From Lentisphaerae bacterium RIFOXYA12_64_32 (GTDB lineage Bacteria > Verrucomicrobiota > Lentisphaeria > Oligosphaerales > YB12-FULL-65-16), in NCBI GenBank assembly GCA_001803235.1, contig MHBL01000223.1, positions 1 to 62,576 on the forward strand: a DNA stretch of 62,576 bases. Direction: 5' to 3'. Below the pieces are notes generated by a model, which worked only from the letters and a program-made list of their open reading frames with translations, did no database searches and was not told the DNA's origin. Shown one piece after another: positions 26,853 through 35,107 of the stretch; position 1 is the first letter of the stretch, and each line of letters starts with the position of its first letter. Made by a program: the position numbers and the translations under genes.

Positions 26853-29800
26853 CTAAGGTCCGCCGCCGGGCGCGGGTTGTTTGCCCAAGTACTCCTGCCA
26901 CTCCTTGATCTTGACGTCGCGCTGCTCGACGAACGCGCAGATGTCGAATCCCGGCCCGGGGGGGATTGCCAGCGACAAGGCATGCGCGGCCAGGTCGCAG
27001 ACCCGCGCCGACCCGGCATCGGCCGTATTGGTCAGCAGGGCGCGCAGTCGCGCCACGGCGCGTGGCGACCGGGTCTGGCCAAGCGTGCGGACGTACTCCG
27101 CCGCGGCGCCGGACTTGCCATCGACCCTGGGCAACGGCAGATTCGCCAAGGCCGCGATGGCCGCGTCCGTGCCGATCATGACCAGAGCCGTCACCGCCTT
27201 GCCGGAGCTGTTGTTCGCTGCGGCGCACTTCGCAATGTGCGGCACGGCTTCCGGCATGTGCAAGACCGCGGCCAGTTCCGCCGCATCGTCCGCCGCGTAG
27301 TCATCCCCGGCTTTCAGTGTTGACAGAGTCATGCGCCGCATCTCTGCTTCCCAGCGCGCCAGGTCCTCCGGCGTCGCCGTGGTGGGCAACCGCGGGCCGT
27401 GTCCAGGTTCTGCGGGTGCATTGCGCCAGATGTCGGCAAGCGCAGCGACGGCTTGGCTCTTGTCTGCACTGTCCGGGTAACGCCGCCACAACGTGAGGAG
27501 CGCAGGTGTCATGTCCTTGGAGGCATACCAGTTGACCCACATCGCGATGTTGACCCGGGACAAGGCGCTCTTCCCCTTCTTTGCCGCTGCCTCAAACAGC
27601 GCCACGGCCAATCTCTCGATCATCTTGGCGCGTGCGGCCTGCGTAGGAATGCCGGTTTCATAGACCGGGGGGTTCTGCTCGACAACCAGTTGGACGAACC
27701 ACGCCGCATCTCCGTCCTCCCCGAGAGCGATCTTGACCAGCGCAGGTATATCATGGTCCTCGATGATCGACGGAATCACCACTTCGGCGGTGTTCCGGGA
27801 GTCGCCCATGTACGCCTTCTCAGCCATCGCCCAGAACTCGGGATGGCCAAGCGCCTCCAGGAGCACGGGGGCCATCCTGTGCCCCAGCCGTTGAGCTGCA
27901 AGCCGGAAGGCCCAACAATAGTTCACCTTGCCGGCGAGTGCGCCGTCGGGACGCAATGCCCTCTCGAGGAACGCGTCCAGTTCGGGCGTGTTCACGAACG
28001 GCGCTTCCTCGACCAACTCGCCGTTCCTGATCCGGGCGATCACCGCGGCGGCGTCAAAACCCGGCATGAACGACGCTGTCCACGCCGGCAACGCGGGCAT
28101 GTGGCCGCTGGCCCACATACCGCGCCACTCCTCGTCCGTCAGGCGTGCACTGATCGGCTGCTGGAACTCGCAGTACGAGTAGACCCCACCGATGAGCAAC
28201 TGCGGCACACCGTCGTATTCAATGATGAGATACATCGGCATGCCGCCACCCGTGCCGACCTCGAGGCACTTGCCCGACTGCCTCTCTGAGTGTACGTCGG
28301 CGATGAGTGCCATCCACGGCATGGTCCCATCGGCATTGTAGTTGCTCGGAAAGCCTTGGAGCGCGGACAGGTGGTAGCCGTACTCCTCCAACAGCTTGAC
28401 CTCCTCAGGCGTGAACGGGTCGCCCTTACGCTCCTTGTCGACCACCGTGGTGAGTTGCCGCACCAGAGTGTCGAACGCTTCGAGCCGCTTGATGTCGGCG
28501 CCTTCCGCGTTTCGCAATGCCGCAATGGTGCCCTGCAGCACGATCCGCATCCGGCGGAAGAACTCCGGGTTGAGTTCGACGTAGCCGGGAATCTTCTTCT
28601 CGTCGTGGCAGCACAGGGCAGCGAACGACTGCTTCGCCTGCAGCACCCAGGCGTGGCGCATGGAGGCCCACATGGCCAGGGCGGTCATCTGGTTCTTGTC
28701 GGCGTACGCGGTGGTGCGGGCGAAGGGCGGGGCCTTCTCGAGCGGCGGCGCGGTCACGCTATCGGCCAGCCGCAGGAATTCGGCGTACTGCGTCGGTGCG
28801 GAGTCCGCTTTGACCGCGTCGAGGAGCACGCGAGCGCGGGCCATGCCCTCGGCGTAGCCGGGCATGCGGCTGTCGGGCCGCGCGGCCGCGAGCTCGGCAG
28901 CCCGCTTCGAGCCGTTCGCGGTCAGGACGTCGAGGCCGCACGGGAACGCGCGGCCCGGCACCTTCGGGTCGGTCAGTTCGACCAGCGCCTGACTGTCCGG
29001 CAGCGCGCGATTGCCGAAGAACCGCAGGCCCTTGGTGTGCGCGGGCCAGTCCTGCATCTGGCCCGGGTCCAGGACCATCGAGTTGACGGTCGGATTGCGC
29101 AGCGAAGCCGCCTCGACGCGGAACGACGCGATCAGGTCCGGGAGCTTGAGGTCCGCCAGGCGCTTGAGGACCGTGGCATACTCGTCCGGGGTCAGGTCGT
29201 CGCACCGACCGATGAAGTACGTGTAGACGCGGTCGAGCTTACGCCAGCGCTCCTGGGCCGGCGGGCACTGCGCGTACGCCTGAGCTATCCGCAGTGCCGC
29301 CCGGGTCTCGCGGTCGGACTCGAGCCGGAACGCGGCGTTCCCGTACCAGCTCATGGTGCGGAAGAGGCGCTGCAACACCGGCGTCTCGGTGTAGAACCCG
29401 CGCGGCTTGAACTGCGAGTAGTCGAGCTTGTACCCGAACCCCGGCGACACGGCAATACCCTTGGCCGCGTCGATCAGCCGGAGTTCCTGAGCGGCCGGAC
29501 TCGCAGGGTCAGGCAGGGCATCCGGCTTGTCTGCGATCAGGGTCGTGGCGACCGCGAAGTACGCCTCGGCCAGGTCCGCGGCGCCCGCCTCCGGCGCGCT
29601 CAGTCCGCCCGCGTTGCTGCGGAGTTCGCGGACTTGCGCCAGCATGTCCCGGCTCAGAGCGGCGACCTCGGCCGCGAACGCTGTCTCCATGTTTTTGATC
29701 TCGTCCTCGAAGATGGTGTGGAACGTCTGGTGCACCGAGTCGGTGGTGACGTAGTGCGGCAGGTTCTCCTCGAAGTACGGCGCAAAGATGCGGTGCGAGT

Positions 29801-29984
29801 AGTGCGGCACCACGACGAACCCGTTCCGGCTCAGCAGCGCGCGCCCGGAGTCGGGACCGCGGTAGTACTCGATGCCCTTGACCTTGGCCAGGTCGTACGC
29901 CAGGTCCTCAGCCGCAAGCAGGGGCGCCAGTGCCAGCAGCCAGCACACGCAGCCTGCGGCGAGTGTTGTGATCCTGGATGCCAT
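26853..29984 (-). CDS. Secreted DUF3160 protein with HEAT-like C-terminus
   Basis: The 1043-residue protein begins with a signal peptide (CWLLALAPLLAAE). The DUF3160 core follows (about 30-700), recognisable by GFVVVPHYSHRIFAPYFEENLPHYVTTDSVHQTFHTIF. This family is common in secreted proteins of Lentisphaerota, Verrucomicrobia and Chloroflexi and has no known activity. The last 250 residues consist of helical repeats with Ala/Leu and short PRAVARLRALL units, suggesting HEAT-like repeats. Start 29984 is chosen because AAGGGG lies about 11 nt upstream and a good signal peptide follows. The 363-bp gap upstream holds the palindrome at 30038-30122. Confidence 0.8.
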   Translation of the reverse strand: MASRITTLAAGCVCWLLALAPLLAAEDLAYDLAKVKGIEYYRGPDSGRALLSRNGFVVVPHYSHRIFAPYFEENLPHYVTTDSVHQTFHTIFEDEIKNMETAFAAEVAALSRDMLAQVRELRSNAGGLSAPEAGAADLAEAYFAVATTLIADKPDALPDPASPAAQELRLIDAAKGIAVSPGFGYKLDYSQFKPRGFYTETPVLQRLFRTMSWYGNAAFRLESDRETRAALRIAQAYAQCPPAQERWRKLDRVYTYFIGRCDDLTPDEYATVLKRLADLKLPDLIASFRVEAASLRNPTVNSMVLDPGQMQDWPAHTKGLRFFGNRALPDSQALVELTDPKVPGRAFPCGLDVLTANGSKRAAELAAARPDSRMPGYAEGMARARVLLDAVKADSAPTQYAEFLRLADSVTAPPLEKAPPFARTTAYADKNQMTALAMWASMRHAWVLQAKQSFAALCCHDEKKIPGYVELNPEFFRRMRIVLQGTIAALRNAEGADIKRLEAFDTLVRQLTTVVDKERKGDPFTPEEVKLLEEYGYHLSALQGFPSNYNADGTMPWMALIADVHSERQSGKCLEVGTGGGMPMYLIIEYDGVPQLLIGGVYSYCEFQQPISARLTDEEWRGMWASGHMPALPAWTASFMPGFDAAAVIARIRNGELVEEAPFVNTPELDAFLERALRPDGALAGKVNYCWAFRLAAQRLGHRMAPVLLEALGHPEFWAMAEKAYMGDSRNTAEVVIPSIIEDHDIPALVKIALGEDGDAAWFVQLVVEQNPPVYETGIPTQAARAKMIERLAVALFEAAAKKGKSALSRVNIAMWVNWYASKDMTPALLTLWRRYPDSADKSQAVAALADIWRNAPAEPGHGPRLPTTATPEDLARWEAEMRRMTLSTLKAGDDYAADDAAELAAVLHMPEAVPHIAKCAAANNSSGKAVTALVMIGTDAAIAALANLPLPRVDGKSGAAAEYVRTLGQTRSPRAVARLRALLTNTADAGSARVCDLAAHALSLAIPPGPGFDICAFVEQRDVKIKEWQEYLGKQPAPGGGP

Positions 29985-30037
29985 GTGGTTTCTCTGCCCC
30001 TTGTGGACGCAGACGTTGGCCCCTCGCGCGATCAGGT

Positions 30038-30122
30038 TCGTAGTCCCGCCTTCAGGCGGTCCCCGTCTGGGACCTCGCCGCAGACCACGCGCCACCCGGA
30101 CCGCCTGAAGGCGGGACTACGA
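30038..30122. repeat. Perfect 25-bp inverted repeat, family D
   Basis: The arms at 30038-30062 and 30098-30122 are exact inverses (core GTAGTCCCGCCTTCAGGCGG) with a 35-bp spacer. Each arm also contains a small CCGCCTGAAGGCGG-like hairpin of its own. A related palindrome with 20/22 identity between arms lies at 39142-39213. Confidence 0.75.
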
Positions 30123-30348
30123 GACTGAGCCCTGCGACGTTCTGGCCTGATTTGGAGGGGCATTCCGACAGCCCCCTAGCCGTTCCAGCCGCCCAGCATG
30201 CGACAACGTATTGCGCGGCAGCGAAGTCCGCAAATGTGGAATCGACCGGGACGGAAAACACAAGTTTGGGATGATGAATGTTGCCCATGTCCAGTTCCGG
30301 GGTTAGAGTGATACTGCAGGTGACGTTCAGCGGGCCAAGAGGACGCGC

Positions 30349-30585
30349 ATGCCGACAATACTCCGCGACGGGCCATACCGGTTGTTCTTCTACGCGACGG
30401 ACCGCGACGAGCCCATGCACGTTCACGTGGAGCGCGAGAGCAAGGCTGCAAAGTTCTGGATTGACCCCGTTCGACTGGCGAGGAGCGGTGGCTTCAGCCG
30501 GGCGGAGATTGCCGACATCCACCGGATGGTCTGCAGGCACAAAGAGAGACTGCAGGAGGCCTGGCATGAGTACTTCATTGGTTGA
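30349..30585 (+). CDS. DUF4160 protein
   Basis: The 78-residue protein starts PTILRDGPYRLFFYATDRDEPMHVHVERE and contains AKFWIDPVRLARSGGFS, the DUF4160 pattern. DUF4160 genes are usually followed by DUF2442 genes, as here, and the pair is suspected to be a toxin-antitoxin or regulatory module. No activity has been shown that I can cite. AGAGG lies six bases upstream of the ATG. The stop lies 20 bp inside the next gene. Confidence 0.85.
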   Translation: MPTILRDGPYRLFFYATDRDEPMHVHVERESKAAKFWIDPVRLARSGGFSRAEIADIHRMVCRHKERLQEAWHEYFIG

Positions 30586-30943
30586 GATCGAGGTGCCGAG
30601 TGCCCTGCGGATCAGCACCACGGCGGACACGTTGAATGTCGAACTGAGCGATGGCCGCACGATCGGTGTCCCCCTCGCGTGGTTCCCGCGATTGCTCCAT
30701 GCAACGGCTTCCGAGCGCCGCAATTGGAGGCTGATCGGTGGCGGCGAAGGCGTACACTGGGATGACCTCGACGAGGACATTAGCGTCGAGGGACTCCTGG
30801 CCGGTCGTGTTTCCGGGGAAAGCCAGAAGTCACTGGGGAAGTGGCTCCAAGTGCGGGACAAAGAGCGGGCACGTCCACGCGGCTCCCGGGGACTGCCAGG
30901 CGAACGGACGCTGTCCCGCCGCCGCCCCCAATGCGTCCGGTAG
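30566..30943 (+). CDS. DUF2442 protein, partner of DUF4160
   Basis: The frame starts at ATG 30566 with GGAGG six bases upstream and overlaps the DUF4160 gene by 20 bp. The DUF2442 core (residues 10-85) has LNVELSDGRTIGVPLAWFPRLLHATASERRNW and IHWDDLDEDISVEGLL-like sequence. Typical members end after a GESQ.SL..WL motif. Here GESQKSLGKWL is followed by about 35 extra Arg/Pro-rich residues, suggesting the normal stop was lost. It is probably the DNA- or partner-binding half of the pair. Confidence 0.8.
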   Translation: MSTSLVEIEVPSALRISTTADTLNVELSDGRTIGVPLAWFPRLLHATASERRNWRLIGGGEGVHWDDLDEDISVEGLLAGRVSGESQKSLGKWLQVRDKERARPRGSRGLPGERTLSRRRPQCVR

Positions 30944-31146
30944 GCGACATCGTGCAAGGCACGGGATGCTCGCGCGCTATCCTTCGTGCTAAGCCTTGCG
31001 AGCACGCTGCCAGTGGGATTGCCCAAGCCCCCTGTGTGGCGTACCACGTTGCACGTGCCGGTTGTGGCGTACTCGTTGTCAGCCATTTGCAGTGTTCTTC
31101 GTCATCCCCCCTTCCCGCACCACCCATTGGCCACCTGCGCGCGCTC

Positions 31147-32109
31147 TCACCCCACCATCTCCCGGATGGTCTTGACGATATCCTTCGGTTGCGGGAGGCA
31201 GGCGTCTTCGAGCGGCGGGCTATAGGGCATCGGCGTGTTGAGGCCGCCGAGGACTTTCGGCGCGCGCTTCAGCAGCGAGAAGCCTTCCTCGGTCACACGG
31301 CGCACGATCTCCGCACCGACGCCGCCGCGGCGCGGCGCTTCGTGGACCACGAGAAGGCGGCCGGTCTTGCCGACCGACGCGAGGATGGTCTTCAAGTCCA
31401 AAGGCACGAGCGAGCGCGGGTCCACCACCTCGACGCTGATCTCACCCTCGAGCGTCGCCGCGGCTTCCAGCGCTTTCGGCACACCGTACGACGTGGCCAC
31501 CACGGTGACGTCCTTGCCCTCGCGCTTCACGGCAGCCTGGCCGAGCGGCACGATCCACTCGCCGTCGGGGCACGACTGCGCGGGCAACCCGTGCAGCAGC
31601 CGGTGCTGGATGAACACGACCGGGCCGTCGTCGCGAATCGCCGCCTTCATCAGGCCCTTGGCGTCGTACGCGTCGGACGGCATAACGACCTTGAGCCCGG
31701 GCGTGTGCACGAACCAGCTCTCGAGACTGCCACTGTGATGCCCGCCCTCGCGCGTGCCGGCGCCAGCCGGGGTCCGGATCACCAGTGGCACCTTGATCTG
31801 GCCGCCGGACATCAGGTACAGCTTCGCGGCCTGGTTCACGATCGGGTCCATGCAGCAGGTCACGAAGTCGCAGTACATGATGACCGCGACCGGCCGCAGC
31901 CCGGTCATGGCCGCGCCGACCGCCAGGCCGGCAAAGCCCGCCTCGGAGATGGGCGTCTGCCAGACGCGGTTCTTGCGGTACTGCGCCCACAGTTCGTCGC
32001 GCTTACGCACCGGGCCGATGTCCTCGCCGATGGAGAATACCGTCTCGTCGCGCTCCATTTCTTCGCGGATCGCTTCGCTCAAAGCCTGGGTGTATGTGAG
32101 TGGGCGCAT
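31147..32109 (-). CDS. 2-oxo acid dehydrogenase E1 component, beta subunit
   Basis: The 320-residue protein is the beta half of an alpha2beta2 thiamine-diphosphate E1 enzyme of the pyruvate / branched-chain / acetoin dehydrogenase type. Characteristic segments are TYTQALSEAIREEM, FSIGEDIGP, TPISEAGFAGLAVGAAMTGLRP and REGGHHSGSLESWF, ending with VDPRSLVPLDLKTI and VHEAPRRGGVGAEI. Glu in ISEAGF and the GGHHS histidines are the expected cofactor and substrate contacts. The alpha gene lies directly upstream after a 142-bp repeat-rich gap. No E2 or E3 gene is in the window, so the 2-oxo substrate is open. Confidence 0.9.
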   Translation of the reverse strand: MRPLTYTQALSEAIREEMERDETVFSIGEDIGPVRKRDELWAQYRKNRVWQTPISEAGFAGLAVGAAMTGLRPVAVIMYCDFVTCCMDPIVNQAAKLYLMSGGQIKVPLVIRTPAGAGTREGGHHSGSLESWFVHTPGLKVVMPSDAYDAKGLMKAAIRDDGPVVFIQHRLLHGLPAQSCPDGEWIVPLGQAAVKREGKDVTVVATSYGVPKALEAAATLEGEISVEVVDPRSLVPLDLKTILASVGKTGRLLVVHEAPRRGGVGAEIVRRVTEEGFSLLKRAPKVLGGLNTPMPYSPPLEDACLPQPKDIVKTIREMVG

Positions 32110-32251
32110 GGGGAGGGTTCCTGGGTTCAGGGTTCAAAGGTTCAGGGGTTGGGGGTAGGTTTCAGGTGTCAGGTGTCAGGTGTCAGGGGGGATCAGTCGG
32201 ATCGGGTGCCGCTGTTCCCCTCGACTCCCGACACCCGACCCTCGTCCCTTC
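32110..32251. repeat. GGTNTCA heptamer repeat in the leader between E1 alpha and E1 beta
   Basis: Four contiguous heptamers (one GGTTTCA and three GGTGTCA) lie at 32158-32185. G-rich GGTTCAG units come before and the C-rich mirror CCCGACACCCGACC comes after. The beta-subunit ribosome site AGGAACC lies inside the repeat-derived leader. Confidence 0.65.
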
Positions 32252-33271
32252 TCACAATTCCGTGCCGGGGATGACGGGGAGTTCGGCAAAGCTCGGGAAC
32301 GGGCTCTGCTTCGCGAACACAACGGCTTCCTCGACGTCGGCCAGGACCTGCTGCTTCAGGGCCTCCTGTTCAGCGGCAGTCATGATGCCGTCGGCACGCA
32401 GGTGTTCCTCCAGCAGTGTGATCGGATCGCGCTTAATCCACTCGGCCAATTCGGCGGGGTTGTTGTGCTGACCTTTGCCGGCGCCGGCATGCGAGGTGAA
32501 CCGGTACGTCTTGCACTCGATCAGTGTCGGCCCGGCACCGGCGCGGGCACGCGCCACGGCCTTCTCCGCCACGGCGTACACGGCTAATACGTCCTGGCCG
32601 TCGACGATCTCGCCGGGGATGCCGTAGCCGGCTGCGTGACCGGCCACGTCCGGGCTGGCCAGGGCGATTTCCGCCGGCGTCGTGGCGGCATAGAGGTTGT
32701 TCTCGCACAGGAATATGACCGGCAACTTCCAGAGCGCGGCCAGGTTCAGCGCCTCGTGAAAGGTGCCCTCGTTGCTGGCGCCTTCGCTGAAGAACGCTAC
32801 CGCCACCTGCGGCGTGCCCCGGTACTTGGCCGAGAAGGCAGCGCCGGTCGCGAGCGGCAACTGTGCGCAGATGATGCCGTTGCCGCCGAGCAAACCAAGC
32901 TCCGGCGCGAAGATGTGCATCGACCCGCCGCAACCGCGGCTGTAGCCGTCGCGGCGGCCCATCAGTTCGGCCATCATGGGCTTGAGTTCTGCGCCCTTCG
33001 CAATGCAGTGGCCGTGACCACGGTGTGTGCTGGTGACGTAGTCGTCCCGGTCCAGCGCCGCGCACATGCCGACCTGGGCACCCTCCTGGCCGATAGACAG
33101 GTGCACCGCGCCGGGGATGATCCCTTTACTGGCGAAGTCGTACATGTCGCCGGCTGTGTCGCCCTTCTTCAGGTAGCTCGTGTAGTCGTACATCCCGGTG
33201 AGCCGCTCCTCGAAGTGGCGGATCCGGCGCATGAGTCGCAGCATCTCGGTCAGTTTCTCGGGTGTGAGCAT
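32252..33271 (-). CDS. 2-oxo acid dehydrogenase E1 component, alpha subunit
   Basis: The 339-residue alpha subunit binds thiamine diphosphate. HLSIGQEGAQVGMCAALDRDDYVTSTHRGHGH is the substrate-channel region. The cofactor motif, usually GDG...NN, here reads SEGASNEGTFHEALNLAALWKLPVIFLCENN, so the Mg-binding Asp is replaced by Glu and the first Gly by Ser. The phosphorylation-loop region RFTSHAGAGKGQ is present. Start 33271 has GGAG six bases upstream. It precedes the beta gene on the same strand. The type resembles acetoin or pyruvate dehydrogenase E1; no lipoyl E2 is nearby. Confidence 0.88.
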   Translation of the reverse strand: MLTPEKLTEMLRLMRRIRHFEERLTGMYDYTSYLKKGDTAGDMYDFASKGIIPGAVHLSIGQEGAQVGMCAALDRDDYVTSTHRGHGHCIAKGAELKPMMAELMGRRDGYSRGCGGSMHIFAPELGLLGGNGIICAQLPLATGAAFSAKYRGTPQVAVAFFSEGASNEGTFHEALNLAALWKLPVIFLCENNLYAATTPAEIALASPDVAGHAAGYGIPGEIVDGQDVLAVYAVAEKAVARARAGAGPTLIECKTYRFTSHAGAGKGQHNNPAELAEWIKRDPITLLEEHLRADGIMTAAEQEALKQQVLADVEEAVVFAKQSPFPSFAELPVIPGTEL

Positions 33272-33419
33272 GGGTGACTCCGGGGTTGGGTGTCGCGTGT
33301 CGGGTGTCAAGGGGGAAGAGGTTTCAGGTGTCAGGGTTCAGGGGGAGAGGGGATCGGGCGGATCTGTCGGAGGGGGGTGTTGCCTTTTCCCTCGACACCC
33401 GACACCCGTCACTCGTCCC
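33272..33419. repeat. GGTNTCA heptamer repeat with mirrored C-rich arm
   Basis: Three heptamers lie at 33320-33340 between G-rich GGGTGTCG units and a mirrored CGACACCCGACACCC stretch near 33390-33406. The transcript could fold into a long hairpin. It lies between the E1 alpha and Gfo/Idh genes. Confidence 0.6.
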
Positions 33420-34478
33420 TCACTCATACGCGACCGGTTCGGTCTGGCCGGTAGCGGACGAGCGTTCGGACGCTTCGAACACCGCGATGGTGCGGCGGCC
33501 GTCCTCGCCGCTGACCGGAACCGGGCCGCCGTGCAACAGGTGGTTCGCCATGTCGACGTAGTACGTCAGCCAGTCGGACTCCTTGTACGGCACCTGCGTC
33601 TCGTCGCGCTTGCCGTCCTTGATCGTGACCATCTGGAAACTGCCGCCGGACGGGCCGGTGAGCAGTTCCTGGTAACCTTTGTTGCCGCCGGCGCCGGTGT
33701 CGATGATGCCGCCCTGGGTGCCGAGGACACGCCACAGCGGCTTGCCGACCGCGGCGATGTGCGACCAGGTGATGTCGGCCACGCAGCCGTTCTCGAACCG
33801 CAGAATGGCGCGGGCCTGGTCTTCCTGGTCGGCGTCATCCCACACCAGTTTATGATAGAACCCGTTGCAGCCGATGATCTTCTGACGCACCATATCCAGG
33901 ACCCAGTCAATGGCGTGCGGGCCCCAGTAGTAGAAGGCGCCGCCGCCCAGGGACTTCTTCGCATACCACCACTCGCGCGGCTTGCCGAACCCGCCGGCGG
34001 TCAGTTCGATGTGGAACACGTCGCCGATCCGACCGCTGTGCACCGCTTCCTTGATGGCCCGGAAATTACCGTCGTGCCGGCGCGCGTGGAAGATGGCCAG
34101 GGTGCGGTCGTTCTTCTTCGCCGCCGCGATCATGGCGTCCGCCTCGGCGACGGTCAGACACATGGCCTTGTCGCACACGACATGCCGGCCGGCGTTCAGG
34201 CACTCGATGCTGATCGGCGCGTGCGTGTGGTGTGGCGTGACCACGGACACCATGTCGATGTCCGCCTTGGCCAGCATTTCCGACAGACTCGAGTAGGTCT
34301 CGAGCTGCGGAAACTCGTCCTTGGCCGCCTTAAGCCGCTCCGGATCACGGTCGCACACCGCGGCCCATTTCAGGCCGGGCGTGGCATCGATCCAGCGGCC
34401 GTGCGCGCGTCCGAACACGTGCGCCGCGCCGTAGCCGACCACCGCGCAACGGACCGGTGCTTTCAGTTCTTTCCGCAT
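33420..34478 (-). CDS. Gfo/Idh/MocA family oxidoreductase
   Basis: The 352-residue protein is an NAD(P)-dependent sugar or cyclitol dehydrogenase. Rossmann motif AVVGYGAAHVFG lies at about 12-23, with acidic residues in VCDRDPERL that favour NAD. The family EKP catalytic lysine motif is represented by CDKAM (Lys104). GGGAFYYWGPHAIDW carries the usual GGxxxDxxxHxxD-like substrate site, with Trp-Gly-Pro in place of the first Asp. AAGGAG eight bases upstream supports the start. It follows the same-strand E1 genes and an AraC regulator lies divergently upstream, suggesting coordinated sugar catabolism. Substrate unknown. Confidence 0.87.
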   Translation of the reverse strand: MRKELKAPVRCAVVGYGAAHVFGRAHGRWIDATPGLKWAAVCDRDPERLKAAKDEFPQLETYSSLSEMLAKADIDMVSVVTPHHTHAPISIECLNAGRHVVCDKAMCLTVAEADAMIAAAKKNDRTLAIFHARRHDGNFRAIKEAVHSGRIGDVFHIELTAGGFGKPREWWYAKKSLGGGAFYYWGPHAIDWVLDMVRQKIIGCNGFYHKLVWDDADQEDQARAILRFENGCVADITWSHIAAVGKPLWRVLGTQGGIIDTGAGGNKGYQELLTGPSGGSFQMVTIKDGKRDETQVPYKESDWLTYYVDMANHLLHGGPVPVSGEDGRRTIAVFEASERSSATGQTEPVAYE

Positions 34479-34595
34479 GCATACATCTCCTTGCGTTCGT
34501 GCTCGTCCGGCGTTTCTGCCCCGTCCACGGGCAGGGCTCTGCCTCGCACCCCGGCGGGGGACGTCATTGACTTCCCCCGCGCCCCCTTCGATGTT

Positions 34596-34643
34596 GCGCC
34601 TTGAAACGGCAGGGACCCCGGGCAGCCTGCCGTTTCAAGGCGC
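34596..34643. repeat. Perfect 18-bp inverted repeat
   Basis: GCGCCTTGAAACGGCAGG (34596-34613) and its exact inverse (34626-34643) are separated by 12 bp. It differs in sequence from the other palindrome families in the window. Confidence 0.7.
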
Positions 34644-34649
34644 CAGGCG

Positions 34650-34673
34650 ACCCGTCCGCCGAGCCGGACGGGT
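34650..34673. repeat. 9-bp perfect hairpin next to the 18-bp repeat
   Basis: ACCCGTCCG and CGGACGGGT enclose a 6-nt loop, only 6 bp after the larger palindrome. Confidence 0.5.
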
Positions 34674-34806
34674 AAAGGACTGTGTCGTGCGAGAGTACCT
34701 GCAAGCTCATCTCTCCTGGAGGGCGAGCGGCCTCGCGAGCCGTCTGGACGGCCCACTGTTCCTGCCACTGCCGCAATGCGGTGCCGGGGTCACTCCGGCT
34801 TGAAAA

Positions 34807-34834
34807 GTCCATTGTCCATGGTCCATTGTCCATG
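34807..34834. repeat. Two tandem copies of a 14-bp unit
   Basis: GTCCATTGTCCATG occurs twice without interruption. The unit is itself a half-repeat (GTCCATT / GTCCATG), so the ancestral period is 7 bp, the same as the GGTNTCA heptamers nearby. Confidence 0.65.
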
Positions 34835-34863
34835 GAGGCGCTTGCAGAACCCCTGCAAGCGCC

Positions 34864-34957
34864 GGTTTCAGGTTTCAGTGTTCAGGTTTCAGGAATGCGT
34901 AACTGCGTGCGGTTGAGCGAGATATTTTCCGACACCCGAAACCTGACACCTGAACAC
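34864..34957. repeat. GGTNTCA heptamers with inverted copy
   Basis: GTGTTCAGGTTTCAGG (34878-34893) is mirrored with one mismatch by CCTGACACCTGAACAC (34942-34957). GGTTTCA units precede it. Both arms are built from the 7-nt unit. Confidence 0.65.
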
Positions 34958-35107
34958 TCCGCATGTAAAACAGGGTTTTGCAGGCGGCTGCATGGTCTCC
35001 AATTGCCGATAAGGCAGAGCCACCAAACTTTACTTAGCCATTACAATAACTGCTGTGCTGGCACTTCCGCAATGGATAGGATTGCGCAGTTTTGTGCGAG
35101 GTTGATC

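Larger units (their letters stand above)
34479..35107. other. 629-bp repeat-rich divergent intergenic region
   Basis: It separates the Gfo/Idh gene from the AraC gene. It contains the inverted repeats at 34596-34643 and 34650-34673, a 14-bp tandem repeat at 34807-34834 and GGTNTCA units at 34864-34957. An AT-rich stretch at 35015-35075 (with TACAAT at 35042) probably carries the AraC promoter. No gene is seen. Confidence 0.5.
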
